The notes: generated by a model from the sequence alone, not told the origin. A stretch of DNA of 64,000 nt from Corynebacterium sp. TAE3-ERU12 (GCF_019209905.1 NZ_JAHUTM010000004.1:124001-188000); one strand, 5' to 3'. Shown: positions 49,768-60,400, counted from the stretch's first letter. Numbers and translations are program-made.

Positions 49768-50382
49768 GTGACGAGCGCAGTTAGCAACCAAGGTATGGCA
49801 GCACCGAATCGTGCCACGACGCTGAACCGACCCAATATGGTCAGCGTCGGCACGATCGTGTTCCTGTCTCAGGAATTAATGTTCTTCGCCGGCCTGTTCG
49901 CGATGTACTTCGTGTCTCGCGCAAACGGGCAGGGACAATCGTGGGATTGGGGTACCGAGCACCTAAATGTGCCGTATGCCCTCGTCATCACGGTGATCCT
50001 GGTGTCGTCGTCGTTCACGGCCCAGTGGGGCGTGTTCGCCGCCGAACGTGGCGACGTGTTTGGACTTCGTAAGTGGTACGCCCTCACCATCGCACTAGGC
50101 ACGATCTTCCTCGTGGGCCAGGCCTTCGAGTACATCACCCTGGTCGGTCACGGGTTGACCATTCAGAACTCCATCTACGGATCGGTCTTCTTCATCACCA
50201 CCGGCTTCCACGCAGCCCACGTTCTCGCGGGTGTGCTGGCCTTCGTGGTTGTTTTGATCCGAACCGCACGAGCCAAGTTCACCCCGGCCCAGGCCACCGC
50301 TTCGATTGTTGTGTCCTACTACTGGCACTTCGTTGACGTTGTGTGGATCGGTCTGTTCATCACCATCTACTTCATCCAGTAA
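49768..50382 (+). CDS. ctaE: Cytochrome c oxidase subunit III
   Basis: Integral membrane subunit of the aa3-type oxidase. The 204 residues have five membrane segments with subunit III features: [17 protein letters not shown] (about 32-48) carries the conserved Glu, and the later [15 protein letters not shown] (about 147-161) and [14 protein letters not shown] near the end are the signatures. The protein is short for a subunit III, as is usual in actinobacteria with the five-helix form. GTG start 6 nt after a CATACT hexamer. It leads the ctaE-qcrCAB operon. Confidence 0.95.
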   Translation: MTSAVSNQGMAAPNRATTLNRPNMVSVGTIVFLSQELMFFAGLFAMYFVSRANGQGQSWDWGTEHLNVPYALVITVILVSSSFTAQWGVFAAERGDVFGLRKWYALTIALGTIFLVGQAFEYITLVGHGLTIQNSIYGSVFFITTGFHAAHVLAGVLAFVVVLIRTARAKFTPAQATASIVVSYYWHFVDVVWIGLFITIYFIQ

Positions 50383-50448
50383 GCCGTTTCGGCCGCCACC
50401 CGATGCGCTGCCTGCAGCCATCCACTTTCCACGACATCCCAAAGGAAA

Positions 50449-51342
50449 ATGATGGAAACCCATAACCCCGCACAGGAGGGCCGACGGTCCTCCGCGGCGG
50501 CGCGCACCAAGCGCTCCCGCCGTAAGATGCGCCGGGCCGCCTCCGGCCTGTTGGCGCTCGCCCTCGCCCTCACCGGCGCGGGCATCCTGGCCGACGCCGT
50601 AACCCCGGACGCACAAACCGCCCAGGCCCAGCCCGAAGAATCCGCTCTTATCCAGCAGGGTAAGGAGCTCTATGACGTTGCCTGTGTCACCTGCCACGGT
50701 GCCAACCTGCAGGGCGTCAAGGGCCGCGGTAAGTCCCTGATTGGTGTCGGTGAAGGCGCTGTGTACTTCCAGGTGCACTCCGGCCGTATGCCGATGCTGT
50801 CGAATAGCGCCCAGGCGCCCCGTAAGACCCCGCGGTACAACGAAGAGCAGATTCTCGCGCTCTCCGCTTACGTGCAGTCCCACGGCGGCGGCGCTGGCCT
50901 CGTCCGCGATAAAGATGGCTCCATCGCCATGGAGTCGCTGCGCGGTAAGAATGCTGGCCCCAACGGCGAGATTGACCCCGCCGACGTCGCCCGTGGTGGC
51001 GAGCTGTTCCGCCTGAACTGCGCCTCCTGCCACAACTTCACCGGTCGTGGCGGCGCGCTCTCCAGTGGTAAGTACGCACCTGTCCTCGACCCTGCCAATG
51101 AGCAGGAGATCTACCAGGCCATGCTTACCGGCCCGCAGAACATGCCCAAGTTCTCCGACCGTCAGCTCACCGCTGATGAGAAGAAGGACATCATCGCCTA
51201 CATCAAGTCCGCCAAGGAGACCCCGCCGCAGGGCGGTTACGGTCTCGGCGGTATCGGCCCCGTTACCGAGGGCATGTTGATGTGGTTGGTCGGTATCGTC
51301 GCGCTTGTTGCCGCGGCCCTGTGGATTGGATCCCGTCAGTGA
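50449..51342 (+). CDS. qcrC: Cytochrome bc1 complex diheme cytochrome c subunit
   Basis: Diheme cytochrome c that moves electrons from bcc to aa3 within the actinobacterial supercomplex, with no free cytochrome c. The 297 residues contain two CXXCH haem sites: Cys79-Val-Thr-Cys-His and Cys191-Ala-Ser-Cys-His. There is a basic N-terminus and membrane anchor (about 32-52), and a second anchor at the C-terminus (about 276-293). An AAAGGAAA ribosome site precedes the start at 50449. Its stop overlaps the qcrA start by 4 bp. Confidence 0.97.
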   Translation: MMETHNPAQEGRRSSAAARTKRSRRKMRRAASGLLALALALTGAGILADAVTPDAQTAQAQPEESALIQQGKELYDVACVTCHGANLQGVKGRGKSLIGVGEGAVYFQVHSGRMPMLSNSAQAPRKTPRYNEEQILALSAYVQSHGGGAGLVRDKDGSIAMESLRGKNAGPNGEIDPADVARGGELFRLNCASCHNFTGRGGALSSGKYAPVLDPANEQEIYQAMLTGPQNMPKFSDRQLTADEKKDIIAYIKSAKETPPQGGYGLGGIGPVTEGMLMWLVGIVALVAAALWIGSRQ

Positions 51343-52556
51343 GCAATAACGAAAACACCCGCAAATACAGCTCCGCCGAGCTCGACGCGATGAGCAATGA
51401 AGAGCTCGCGCGCCTCGGCGCTGAGCTTGACGACGTCACCATCGCCTTCCGCAAGGAACGCTTCCCCATCGAGAATGACCCCGCTGAAAAGCGCGCGGCT
51501 CTCGACGTAGGCATCTGGCTGGCGCTCTGCGTCATCCTCGGCCTGGCGTTCATCGGCGTCTACCTCTTCTGGCCGGACCAGTACCGTGGCCTCGGCGAGG
51601 AAGGCCTGTGGTGGTACACCCTCAACACCCCGATGCTGGGCATCACCCTTGGTGGCAGCATCATCTGCATGGGTGTTGCTGCGGTGAAGTTCACCAAGAA
51701 GTTCATCCCCGAGGAAATCTCCGTTCAGCGCCGCCACGACGGCCCGTCGGAGGAAGTTGACCAGCGCACCATCGTTGCTCTGCTCAACGACTCGTGGCAG
51801 ACCTCCACCCTGGGTCGCCGCACCGCCATTAAGGGCCTGGCTGGCGCCGGTGCCGCAATGGTCGGTATCGGCATGGTGCTTCCGATTGTCGGTGGCCTCA
51901 TCAAGAACCCCTGGAAGCCTGCTCACGAACTCGACGTGACCGGCGACGGCACCTTGTGGACCACGGGCTGGACCCTGGTTGAGAAGGGCGAAAAGATTTA
52001 CCTGGGCCGTGACACCGGCGCTATTGCCGAGGAGTCCCACCACGGTTACTCCACTCAGGGCATTTCCCGCCTGGTGCGGCTGCGCCCGGAGGACCTGTCC
52101 GCTGGTGCCATGGAGACTGTCTTCCCGCTGCCGGCTGACGACGTCAACGACGGCACGGACTACGACCCGCAGGCTGATGTCTACGAGGCGCATATGCACT
52201 CCATCCACGGTTCCCGTAACCCGGTGATGCTGATTCGTCTGCGTTCCGAGGACGCCGCCCGGGCCACCCTGCGCGTCGGCCAGGAAGATTTCCACTACGG
52301 CGATTTCTTCGCCTACTCGAAGATTTGCACGCACATCGGCTGCCCCACCTCGCTCTACGAGGCGCAGACCAACCGCATCTTGTGCCCGTGCCACCAGTCG
52401 CAGTTTGATGCGCTGCATTACGGCAAGCCGGTATTCGGTCCGGCGGCCCGGGCCCTGCCCGAACTGCCCATCGATGTCGACGACGATGGTTACCTCTTCG
52501 CCAAGGGCAACTTCATCGAGCCCGTCGGCCCGGCCTTCTGGGAGCGTAAGTCATGA
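51339..52556 (+). CDS. qcrA: Cytochrome bc1 complex Rieske iron-sulfur subunit
   Basis: Rieske 2Fe-2S protein of the bcc complex. From GTG at 51339 it has 405 residues. Three membrane segments lie in the N-terminal half, typical of the actinobacterial form. The Rieske ligands are visible in [13 protein letters not shown] and CPCHQSQFD (about 335-365). The start overlaps the qcrC stop (GTGA). A longer frame with a cysteine-rich N-terminus is rejected because it reads through the end of qcrC. Confidence 0.97.
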   Translation: MSNNENTRKYSSAELDAMSNEELARLGAELDDVTIAFRKERFPIENDPAEKRAALDVGIWLALCVILGLAFIGVYLFWPDQYRGLGEEGLWWYTLNTPMLGITLGGSIICMGVAAVKFTKKFIPEEISVQRRHDGPSEEVDQRTIVALLNDSWQTSTLGRRTAIKGLAGAGAAMVGIGMVLPIVGGLIKNPWKPAHELDVTGDGTLWTTGWTLVEKGEKIYLGRDTGAIAEESHHGYSTQGISRLVRLRPEDLSAGAMETVFPLPADDVNDGTDYDPQADVYEAHMHSIHGSRNPVMLIRLRSEDAARATLRVGQEDFHYGDFFAYSKICTHIGCPTSLYEAQTNRILCPCHQSQFDALHYGKPVFGPAARALPELPIDVDDDGYLFAKGNFIEPVGPAFWERKS

Positions 52557-54217
52557 GCCAAAACCACCTAGCTAAAGCTGGCCGCAATATCGACGACCGC
52601 TACACGCTGTCGTCCGGTATGCGGACGCAGATCAACAAGGTCTTCCCGACCCACTGGTCCTTCATGCTGGGCGAGATCGCCCTGTACAGCTTCATTATTC
52701 TGCTGCTGTCGGGCGTCTACTTGACCCTGTTCTTCGACCCCTCGATGTCGAAGGTCATCTACGACGGCGCCTACGCACCGCTTAACGGTGTGGAGATGTC
52801 CCGCGCCTACGAGACCGCACTGAACCTCTCCTTCGAGGTGCGCGGTGGTCTGTTCATCCGCCAGGTCCACCACTGGGCTGCGCTGATGTTCGCCATCTCC
52901 ATCCTGGCGCACATGTTCCGCATCTTCTTCACCGGTGCGTTCCGCAAGCCGCGTGAAGCTAACTGGGTTATTGGCTGCATCCTGCTGCTGCTCTCCATTG
53001 CTGAGGGCTTCATGGGTTACTCGCTTCCCGACGACCTGCTCTCCGGCGTCGGCCTGCGAATCATGTCGGCCATCATCATTGGCCTGCCGATTATCGGCAC
53101 CTGGATGCACTGGATGATGTTCAACGGTGACTTCCCGGGCGACATCATCATCGACCGCCTCTACATCGCTCACGTGCTGCTCATTCCGGCTCTGCTGCTC
53201 GGCCTGATTGGTGCCCACCTGGCACTGGTTTGGTACCAGAAGCACACCCAGTTCCCCGGACCGGGCCGTACCGAGAACAATGTTGTCGGCGTGCGTATTC
53301 TCCCGGTGTTCGCCGTGAAGGCCAGCGCCTTCGGCCTCATCACCACCGGCTTCCTGTTCCTGCTGGGCGGCATCTTCCAGATCAACGCCATCTGGAACCT
53401 GGGCCCGTACAACCCCTCGCAGGTCTCCGCTGGTTCGCAGCCGGATATCTACATGCTCTGGACCGACGGCGCGGCTCGTGTCATGCCGGCCTGGGAGCTG
53501 TACTTCGGCAACTACACCATCCCGGCAGTGTTCTGGGTTGCGGTGCTGTGTGGCCTTCTGGTTGCACTGCTCGTCGCCTACCCGTGGATCGAGCAGAAGC
53601 TCACCGGCGACGATGCTCACCACAACCTGCTGCAGCGTCCCCGCGACGTGCCGGTTCGTTCCGCTATCGGTGCAGCCGCGCTCTCCTTCTACGCGCTGCT
53701 GACCCTGTCCGGTGGTAACGACCTCATCGCGTACCACTTCGAGATTTCCCTGAACGCGATGACCTGGGTTGGCCGTATCGGTCTTATCGTGCTGCCGCCG
53801 GTGGCCTACTTCGTCACCTACCGAATCTGCATTGGCTTGCAGCGTTCGGACCGCGCGGTGCTGGAGCACGGCATCGAGACCGGTGTCATCAACCAGCTGC
53901 CGTCTGGTGAGTTCATTGAGGTCCACCAGCCCATCGGCCCGGTCGACGAGCACGGCCACGCTGTGCCGCTCGACTACCAGGGTGCCTACGTGCCCAAGCA
54001 GATGAACGAGCTTGGTGCCGCCGGCCACCCGGGTCGCGGTAGCTTCTTCTCCCCGGATTCCCAGGAGATTGCTGACCAGGCCGCCAAGATTGAGCACGAG
54101 AATCACGCTCAGGAGCAGCAGATGCTCCGTGAACTCGAGGCGACCAACGAAAGCCGCCGCAAGGAATTCGGCGAGCAGGTCGACAACGTCGGCTCTCGCA
54201 AGATTTCCCGCGACTAA
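52553..54217 (+). CDS. qcrB: Cytochrome bc1 complex cytochrome b subunit
   Basis: Membrane core of the bcc complex with two b-haems and the quinol sites. Of 554 residues, about eight to nine membrane segments are seen. [20 protein letters not shown] contains the first haem ligands; [14 protein letters not shown] and the PEW-like [19 protein letters not shown] region are the later signatures. The C-terminal 120 residues form a hydrophilic extension rich in Glu and Gln that is typical of actinobacteria. Starts overlap qcrA by 4 bp. A terminator follows. Confidence 0.97.
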   Translation: MSQNHLAKAGRNIDDRYTLSSGMRTQINKVFPTHWSFMLGEIALYSFIILLLSGVYLTLFFDPSMSKVIYDGAYAPLNGVEMSRAYETALNLSFEVRGGLFIRQVHHWAALMFAISILAHMFRIFFTGAFRKPREANWVIGCILLLLSIAEGFMGYSLPDDLLSGVGLRIMSAIIIGLPIIGTWMHWMMFNGDFPGDIIIDRLYIAHVLLIPALLLGLIGAHLALVWYQKHTQFPGPGRTENNVVGVRILPVFAVKASAFGLITTGFLFLLGGIFQINAIWNLGPYNPSQVSAGSQPDIYMLWTDGAARVMPAWELYFGNYTIPAVFWVAVLCGLLVALLVAYPWIEQKLTGDDAHHNLLQRPRDVPVRSAIGAAALSFYALLTLSGGNDLIAYHFEISLNAMTWVGRIGLIVLPPVAYFVTYRICIGLQRSDRAVLEHGIETGVINQLPSGEFIEVHQPIGPVDEHGHAVPLDYQGAYVPKQMNELGAAGHPGRGSFFSPDSQEIADQAAKIEHENHAQEQQMLRELEATNESRRKEFGEQVDNVGSRKISRD

Positions 54218-54236
54218 GTTCTGACGCGCTCCCAAG

Positions 54237-54265
54237 TGCCCCTCCCGATTCGTTCGGGAGGGGCA
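54237..54265 (+). terminator. Intrinsic terminator of the ctaE-qcrCAB operon
   Basis: Twelve-base arms TGCCCCTCCCGA (54237-54248) and TCGGGAGGGGCA (54254-54265), followed by TTTTT on the plus strand. Confidence 0.92.
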
Positions 54266-54431
54266 TTTTTGGTCTCTCCACCCAGTTATCTGAATTGCCT
54301 GGCAGCGGCGTAGAATTACCCCTATCAGCGGGGTGCACATCCGGCACTCCCCTCCCCCATCGCGGGCCCAACCTAGCCCCGTCACTGACTCCGCGGCTCG
54401 CGAGCATCAGCCCACCGAGGAGACACCCATC

Positions 54432-56147
54432 ATGGCCGACCCGACAACTTCGTCCGCCACCGGTGCGGCCACCCAGCTCACCGCGAATGACATCTGCTTC
54501 GACTACGTCGGCACGCCGGTGCTCCAACAAGTCAACCTCATGCTCGGTGCCGGCAGTGTGCTGGGCCTGGTGGGTGATAACGGGGCGGGCAAATCGACGC
54601 TGCTGTGGATTCTTTCCGGCCGCCGCAAGCCCACCTCCGGCAGCGTGCACCATATCGGCGTGCGCGCCCTTGGCTCCCAGGAACTGGAAGCACCGTTTAA
54701 TTCCACCGGCCGGATGCTCGTCGAGGAGGCCCTAGGCCCGGCGAGGCGGCGCCTGCAGGCCCTGGAGGACTTCGCCGCGGATATGGCTAGCGATGACCCC
54801 CAGACCGCCGCCCGCGCCGAGGCAGCGTATTCCGCGCAGCTTTCCGACGTCATGGCCCACGATGACTGGAATGCCGAGCACAATGCTGAGGTCATCCTGG
54901 ATCACCTTGGCCTCAATACTGAAGGCCCGGAGTCGGCAACCCTAGACCAAGTAACGGTCAGCCTCTCCGGTGGCCAGCGGGCCCGCCTCGGGCTGGCGCT
55001 GACACTTATCCGCAAGCCTGAGATCCTGCTGCTCGACGAGCCCACGAACCATCTCGATGAGCGTGGTCGACAGCTGGTCATTGACACCATCACAAACCAC
55101 CCCGGCATTGTTGTACTGGCTACCCATGACCGGGATTTCCTCGACGCCACCTGTACCCATATTGGTGACCTCATCCCGGGCAGGCCCGGTATTGGCCTGT
55201 TCCGCGGCAATTGGAGCGAGTACGACAAGCACCGCCGCCACGAACGGCAGCTCTGGGAGCACCAGTGGCGTACCGAACAACGCGAACGTAGCGACCTTCA
55301 GCGCACCATTGAGAAGACCCAGCAGGCAACCGAAGAAGAGGTGGTGCGCACAGATAATGACAAGATCTCGTTCAACCATGCCGGTTCCCGCGCGGACCGG
55401 ACCGCCGCGCGCCGCATCCGGGCTGCCCGTGGTCGCCTCGAGGTTCTGGATGAAAATGGCGTCCCCAAACCCCCTGCCCTGCTGGGTTTTGACGCCCCAT
55501 TGACCAAGGCACCGTCCACCAAACGCGCCCCAGCCGGCAGCGATGACGATTTTCACCTCAAGCTGCGTGGTGTTGTCGTACCGGAACGGTTGCGGGTGGG
55601 GTCATTGACTATCCGCCCGGGCGACACGGTGGTGATTACTGGTCCCAATGGTGCCGGTAAGTCCACTTTGCTCGACGTGCTGGCCGGTGAGCTTCCCCCG
55701 GCCGCCGGGGAGGCCCGTATTGGCCAGGAGGCGCGCGTAGCGATGCTGAGGCAGGAGCAGCGCTGGCCGGATGCCACGAAGACTGCTAATGAGCTTTACG
55801 ACGCTTTGTCGGTCACGAAGGTGAGCTTGGACGATCTTGGGCTGCTCTCGCCGAGCGACGCGGAGCGCCCGGTGGGTGACCTCTCCGTCGGCCAGCAGCG
55901 GCGGGTTGCGTTGGCTTTAGTGGTTGCTGATCCGCCTGAGGTTCTCATCCTCGATGAGCCGACCAACCATCTCAGTGTGGACCTCATTGAGGAGGTTCAG
56001 GACGCCATTGCCGCTACTGCGGGCACTGTCATCGTCGTCACGCATGACCGGCGCATGGTGCAGCGACTGGAGGCCCGGCATTTGGTAGTCACCGACGGCG
56101 ATGTTGCGGAATTGCCGCCGGGGCGCCGCCCAGTGGAGTTCGCCTAA
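54432..56147 (+). CDS. ABC-F family ATP-binding protein
   Basis: Cytoplasmic tandem-ATPase protein without membrane segments, of the ABC-F class that acts on ribosomes or confers antibiotic protection. Of 571 residues, Walker A sites are GDNGAGKST (about 54) and GPNGAGKST (about 402); signatures are LSGGQRARL (about 182) and the unusual LSVGQQRRVA (about 485); Walker B motifs with LLDEPTNHL follow each. The ABC-F linker (about 265-345) is rich in charged residues. The start at 54432 follows GAGGAGACACCC; the longer upstream frame is non-coding. It sits between the two respiratory gene groups but is separated by terminators. Confidence 0.92.
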   Translation: MADPTTSSATGAATQLTANDICFDYVGTPVLQQVNLMLGAGSVLGLVGDNGAGKSTLLWILSGRRKPTSGSVHHIGVRALGSQELEAPFNSTGRMLVEEALGPARRRLQALEDFAADMASDDPQTAARAEAAYSAQLSDVMAHDDWNAEHNAEVILDHLGLNTEGPESATLDQVTVSLSGGQRARLGLALTLIRKPEILLLDEPTNHLDERGRQLVIDTITNHPGIVVLATHDRDFLDATCTHIGDLIPGRPGIGLFRGNWSEYDKHRRHERQLWEHQWRTEQRERSDLQRTIEKTQQATEEEVVRTDNDKISFNHAGSRADRTAARRIRAARGRLEVLDENGVPKPPALLGFDAPLTKAPSTKRAPAGSDDDFHLKLRGVVVPERLRVGSLTIRPGDTVVITGPNGAGKSTLLDVLAGELPPAAGEARIGQEARVAMLRQEQRWPDATKTANELYDALSVTKVSLDDLGLLSPSDAERPVGDLSVGQQRRVALALVVADPPEVLILDEPTNHLSVDLIEEVQDAIAATAGTVIVVTHDRRMVQRLEARHLVVTDGDVAELPPGRRPVEFA

Positions 56148-56171
56148 GCGCCCCAGCCACGAACCCATACG

Positions 56172-56208
56172 AAAACCCCACCACCGAGAATGTCGGTGGC
56201 GGGGTTTT
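56172..56208. terminator. Bidirectional terminator between the ABC-F gene and ctaF
   Basis: Long arms (56172-56187 and 56193-56208) with one mismatch, carrying an A run on one side and a T run on the other. It can serve both converging genes. Confidence 0.9.
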
Positions 56209-56230
56209 TCGCTGCGGGGTCGGTGAAGGC

Positions 56231-56677
56231 TTAGTGCTTCTCCGGCGGGACCAGGTACTGGGTATTCAGCCGGGTGCCGGCGAAGACCAGAATGGCGGCT
56301 CCGAGCAGGATGAGCCAGTAGGCCATGAAGGCGATGCCGTAGCCCATCAGCAGGATGCCCATGGTCATCACGAACGGCCAGATGGAGCTGGCGGAGAAGA
56401 AGCCGAGGGTACCGGTACCGTCGACGATCTCTGCTTCCTCGAAATCGGCCGGGGTGATATCGGAGCGCAGCTCGGTGAAGTGCAGGTACCCGCCGACCAT
56501 CAGGGTCATCAGGGTGCCCAGCAGCAGACCGGTGACACCGGCCCACTCGAGGCGACCGTGGTTTTCGTTAATAACGTTGCCGGTGTCCTGCAGGAATGCG
56601 GTGGACAGTGCGTAGACAACGGTCGCGGTGAACATAAACACCGTGAGGCCGTAAAACAGCTTGGCAGTTGACTTCAT
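56231..56677 (-). CDS. ctaF: Cytochrome c oxidase subunit IV (actinobacterial CtaF)
   Basis: Small membrane subunit specific to actinobacterial aa3 oxidases, stabilising the bcc-aa3 supercomplex. The 148 residues have four membrane segments: about 8-30, 38-62 (WAGVTGLLLGTLMTLMVGGYLH), 92-112 and 115-138. The tail ends NTQYLVPPEKH. It lies directly after ctaC on the same strand with a 28-bp gap and is probably cotranscribed. Identification combines segment pattern, length and position. Confidence 0.92.
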   Translation of the reverse strand: MKSTAKLFYGLTVFMFTATVVYALSTAFLQDTGNVINENHGRLEWAGVTGLLLGTLMTLMVGGYLHFTELRSDITPADFEEAEIVDGTGTLGFFSASSIWPFVMTMGILLMGYGIAFMAYWLILLGAAILVFAGTRLNTQYLVPPEKH

Positions 56678-56705
56678 TAGTCAGGCCTTTCCTCTACTCC
56701 TCGCC

Positions 56706-57863
56706 CTAGTTCTGGGCGTTGAGGTCGACAGTGTTCTGCTGGTCGCGGGAGTCCGTACGGCCCGGGTTGAACGGGCTGGTGGACACTGCGTAACCCGGCT
56801 CACCGATGTGCTCCAGAGCCTCGGCGTTGGTGGCGTCGGGGTTGTTGCGACGGAAATCGAGGTACTCGGCGAAGTCCTCACGGGACACCGCACGAATCTC
56901 GAAGTTCATCATGGCGTGGTAGGTGCCGCACATCTCAGCACAGCGACCGACGAAGGCGCTCTTCACTCGGGCGGAGGGGTTCTCCACGCGACGGTTCTCC
57001 ACCATTTCGGAGGAGATGGCCTCAATCTGGAAGCGGCGCTGCGACTTGTTCGCATCGGGGTGCGGGAACGCATCGCGCTTGAAGAGGAACTCCGGGACCC
57101 AGAAGGAGTGGGCGACGTCGGCCGAAGCCAGGTCGAACTCAATCGGGGTGTCCATCGGCAGCACCAGCACCGGGACCTCGTCGGTGGTACCGAGGGTCTC
57201 GATTTCGTTGAAGTGCAGGTAGGACACATCAGCCTTGGACCGACCGTGAATCGGGTAGTCCTTCTGCTGACGGGTCTCACCGGCGGGGACGTGACCGTGC
57301 TCACCGGTGAAGAAGACCTCGGGGTCCTCAGAAGGCACGCGGCCCTCATAAGCAGAACCGCCGGCCAGGTCCGGGGAGACCTCGGCGTAACCGAACTTCC
57401 AGTTCCACTGGAAAGCGGTGACGTCGACGACGACCTCCGGGTCCTTGTCCATAGCAGTGACCTTGTCCTGCGTCTGAACGGTGAAGAAGAAGATCGTCAT
57501 GACGATAAGAATCGGCACGCACGTCAGCACAAGCTCCAGCGGGACGTTATATGCCGTCTGACGCGGGAATTCGCCCGCGCCCTTCTTCTTAGCCTTCTTC
57601 GCGGTGAAGCTAAACATCGAGAAGAGGGTGATGCCCCACACGACGGCGCCAATAGACCAGGCGGCAACCCAGATCCAAACCCAGAAATTGCCCATGGCCT
57701 GGGCCTCAGGGGTCACACCCTGAGGCCAGCCGAAGCGCAATAACCTGAAAAAGGCGTTGTCCGGCGGGTTCACTTCGCAACCCGTGAGCAGGGCTGACCC
57801 GGCTCCGAGGACGCCGAGGACGCCGAGTTTGCGGGCGGCCCCGTAGTTCCTAAAGCGATTCAC
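56706..57863 (-). CDS. ctaC: Cytochrome c oxidase subunit II
   Basis: Copper-A subunit that accepts electrons from the diheme cytochrome and passes them to subunit I. Of 385 residues, an N-terminal lipobox gives a lipidated Cys29 (LLTGC). Two membrane helices follow (about 50-75, 100-125), then the cupredoxin domain, with the CuA ligands in GRCAEMCGTYHAMM (about 310-323). An insert of about 40 residues in the middle (FTGEHGHVPAGETRQQKDYP) is characteristic of the actinobacterial form. GTG start with GGAAGG upstream. The catalytic subunit I (ctaD) is not in this window. Confidence 0.97.
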   Translation of the reverse strand: MNRFRNYGAARKLGVLGVLGAGSALLTGCEVNPPDNAFFRLLRFGWPQGVTPEAQAMGNFWVWIWVAAWSIGAVVWGITLFSMFSFTAKKAKKKGAGEFPRQTAYNVPLELVLTCVPILIVMTIFFFTVQTQDKVTAMDKDPEVVVDVTAFQWNWKFGYAEVSPDLAGGSAYEGRVPSEDPEVFFTGEHGHVPAGETRQQKDYPIHGRSKADVSYLHFNEIETLGTTDEVPVLVLPMDTPIEFDLASADVAHSFWVPEFLFKRDAFPHPDANKSQRRFQIEAISSEMVENRRVENPSARVKSAFVGRCAEMCGTYHAMMNFEIRAVSREDFAEYLDFRRNNPDATNAEALEHIGEPGYAVSTSPFNPGRTDSRDQQNTVDLNAQN

Positions 57864-58221
57864 GTGTGTCTGCCTTCCTGATCCACGCTGTCAACAGCGA
57901 CCGCTACCTACATATGACATGCCAGTAGCGATTCAATCTCCACACTGCAGAGTAGTCCATTCCTGTGAATTCTCCACAATGGACTGCCCACATTGGATGC
58001 CCCCGAGTATAACCCAGCTGATAAAAACTTAAGAACATTGCCCACAATTGCGGGCGAGTCTTACGTTTTTACCCGGGTTTTTCTGTGATTCCACCAGCAG
58101 GATCAGACCCACTTCCCGGCGCGCGGGCAGCCTCGCCCCTACTACCCCCACCCACTTAGCTAGGGTTTAACCCGTTATCGGCTGATCGCCATCTCCCCAT
58201 CCAGGAAAGGAACCACGGATT
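57864..58221. other. Divergent spacer between ctaC and ltsA
   Basis: No credible reading frame. On the minus strand TATACT (58011-58006) is a probable ctaC -10, about 135 bp before its start. A short inverted repeat GCCC-ACAATTGC-GGGC lies near 58040. Near 58163 TAGGGT could serve ltsA. Confidence 0.55.
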
Positions 58222-60147
58222 ATGTGTGGCCTCCTCGGTTTTCTCGCCAACAACGGCGACGCATCGGACGTCCAACCCGCTATCGCCCGGGCGCTGCCGT
58301 GCATGCGCCACCGCGGTCCCGACGCCGACGGCACCTGGCACGATGACGACGTCGTTTTCGGCTTCAACCGCCTGTCCATCATCGACCTGGAACACTCCCA
58401 CCAGCCGCTGACCTGGGGCCCGGCCGACGAACCGGACCGCTACGCCATGACCTTCAATGGCGAAATCTACAACTACATTGAGCTCCGCAAAGAGCTGACC
58501 AAGGCCGGCTACACCTTCCACACCGAAGGCGACGGCGAGCCCATCGTGGTCGGCTTCCACCACTGGGGTGTCGACGTCCTCAAGCACCTGCGCGGCATGT
58601 TCGGCATCGCCATCTGGGACACCAAGAAGCGCGAAATGTTCATCGCCCGCGACCGCTTCGGCATCAAACCGTTGTTCTATGCCTCCACCGACCGCGGCAC
58701 CGCCTTCGCCTCGGAGAAGAAATCCATCCTGGAGATGGCCCCCGAACTCGGCGTCGACGATAAAGACCTCGACCGCCGCGCCCTCGTTCACTACGTCGAC
58801 CTGCAGTACGTTCCCGAGCCAGAAACCCTGCACACCGACATCCGCCGTCTCGAGTCCGGCTGCTACGCCACCTTCGCTCCGGGCTCCGACGTCGTCCAGC
58901 AACGCTGGTTCGACCCCCGCTTCCCCATCGCTGAGGTCCCCAAAGGCGGCGAACAAGCCGTTTTCGATGAAATCGCCGAGGTGCTCGAGGACAGCGTCGG
59001 CAAGCATATGCGTGCCGACGTCACGGTCGGCTCGTTCCTCTCCGGCGGCATCGACTCCACCGCTATCGCCACCCTCGCCAAACGGTTCAACCCGAACCTG
59101 ATGACCTTCACCACCGGCTTCGAACGCGAAGGCTTCTCCGAAGTCGACGTCGCCGCCGAAACCGCCGCAGCAATCGGCGTGGAACACCACATCAAGGTCG
59201 TCTCGCCGGAAGAATTCGCCGCCGCCGTACCGAAAATCATCTGGTACCTCGACGACCCCGTCGCCGACCCCGCGCTCGTACCGCTGTACTTCGTCGCCGC
59301 CGAAGCCCGTAAACACGTCAAAGTGGTGCTGTCCGGCGAAGGCGCCGATGAACTCTTCGGCGGCTACACCATCTATAAGGAACCACTGTCGCTCAAACCC
59401 TTCGAGCACATCCCCGGCCCCCTCAAGAAGGGCCTGCACGCTGTGGGGCAAGCGCTTCCCGACGGCATGCGCGGCAAATCGCTGCTGCTCCGCGGCTCCA
59501 CCGACCTCGAAGACCGCTACTACGGCAACGCCCGCTCCTTTAACTACGAGCAGCTACAAACCGTGTTGCCCTGGGCCCCGCGCGAATGGGACCACCGAGA
59601 CGTCACCCACCCCATCTACGCCCGGTCGAAAGACATGGACCCGGTGACCCGCATGCAGCACCTCGACCTATTCACCTGGCTACGCGGTGACATCCTGGTC
59701 AAGGCCGACAAAATCACCATGGCGAATTCGCTGGAGCTGCGCGTGCCCTTCCTCGACCGCGAAGTCTTCGAAGTCGCGGAGAAGCTGCCGGTCGACATGC
59801 GCGTCAGCCACAACACCACCAAGTACGCGCTGCGCCAGGCAATGAAACAAATCGTGCCCGCCCACGTCCTCAACCGCCGCAAACTCGGTTTCCCCGTGCC
59901 CATTCGGCACTGGCTGGCCGGCGATGAACTGCGCGGTTGGGCCGAGGACATCATCCGCGAATCGCAGACCGACGAGCTCATCGACAAGGCCGCGGTACAG
60001 CGCATGCTCGACGAGCACCACCCGACCCGCAACGACAACTCTCGTCGCCTCTGGACGGTGCTGGCATTCATGATTTGGCACGGCATCTTCATCGAAGGCC
60101 GGATTTCTCCGGAAATCGAGGAGCACCACTACCCCGTGCAGCTGTAG
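58222..60147 (+). CDS. ltsA: Glutamine-hydrolysing asparagine synthetase / LtsA-type amidotransferase
   Basis: Class II glutamine amidotransferase fused to an AMP-forming synthetase. In corynebacteria LtsA amidates diaminopimelate in peptidoglycan; its loss causes lysozyme and temperature sensitivity. Of 641 residues, the nucleophile is Cys2 in MCGLLGFLA. The synthetase domain has the pyrophosphate loop SFLSGGIDSTAIA (about residue 275) and later the conserved SGEGADELFGGY segment (about 370-382). It starts with AGGAAAGG upstream. The neighbours are respiratory, not biosynthetic, as in C. glutamicum. Asparagine synthesis cannot be excluded. Confidence 0.93.
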   Translation: MCGLLGFLANNGDASDVQPAIARALPCMRHRGPDADGTWHDDDVVFGFNRLSIIDLEHSHQPLTWGPADEPDRYAMTFNGEIYNYIELRKELTKAGYTFHTEGDGEPIVVGFHHWGVDVLKHLRGMFGIAIWDTKKREMFIARDRFGIKPLFYASTDRGTAFASEKKSILEMAPELGVDDKDLDRRALVHYVDLQYVPEPETLHTDIRRLESGCYATFAPGSDVVQQRWFDPRFPIAEVPKGGEQAVFDEIAEVLEDSVGKHMRADVTVGSFLSGGIDSTAIATLAKRFNPNLMTFTTGFEREGFSEVDVAAETAAAIGVEHHIKVVSPEEFAAAVPKIIWYLDDPVADPALVPLYFVAAEARKHVKVVLSGEGADELFGGYTIYKEPLSLKPFEHIPGPLKKGLHAVGQALPDGMRGKSLLLRGSTDLEDRYYGNARSFNYEQLQTVLPWAPREWDHRDVTHPIYARSKDMDPVTRMQHLDLFTWLRGDILVKADKITMANSLELRVPFLDREVFEVAEKLPVDMRVSHNTTKYALRQAMKQIVPAHVLNRRKLGFPVPIRHWLAGDELRGWAEDIIRESQTDELIDKAAVQRMLDEHHPTRNDNSRRLWTVLAFMIWHGIFIEGRISPEIEEHHYPVQL

Positions 60148-60216
60148 GGGCCCGGCGCGGGGCCACCCGACTGCCTGGCTCCCGCACCATTCCACCGCGC
60201 CTCACCCCACCCCACC
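60148..60216. other. Spacer between ltsA and the dyad-repeat array
   Basis: GC-rich, C-biased sequence with no reading frame and no clear hairpin. The end of it (CCCCACCCCACC) already resembles the tail of the repeat spacer. Confidence 0.4.
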
Positions 60217-60400
60217 GGCAGATCCGTACCAATTGCGCAGATCCGTGCGAATTTCCGTACGGATCTGCCACTTTCGTACGGATCTGCGTAGCAGCCCCCC
60301 CCACAGCACCGCAGCCCCCGCGTGCTTGCCGACGTTGGCGCCGCGCCCTCGCCGCCCTCTTGCTGCCCGGCCTCTTCTCGGCCCAGCTTCCCGCCCCACC
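60217..60400. repeat. Dyad repeat unit 1
   Basis: 184-bp unit. It begins with a perfect 13-bp inverted pair, GGCAGATCCGTAC (60217-60229) and GTACGGATCTGCC (60257-60269), with a further copy GCAGATCCGTGC between them and GTACGGATCTGC (60276-60287) after. The rest is a C-rich spacer that is nearly identical in unit 2. Confidence 0.9.

Noticed and set aside
52568..54385. 605-codon minus-strand frame opposite qcrB
   Set aside because: Antisense shadow; the sequence is charged and Gln/Asn-rich with no domain, and qcrB on the other strand is clear.
58156..59451. 431-codon minus-strand frame opposite ltsA
   Set aside because: Antisense shadow of ltsA with Gly/Asp/Phe/Val-rich composition typical of reversed high-GC codons.
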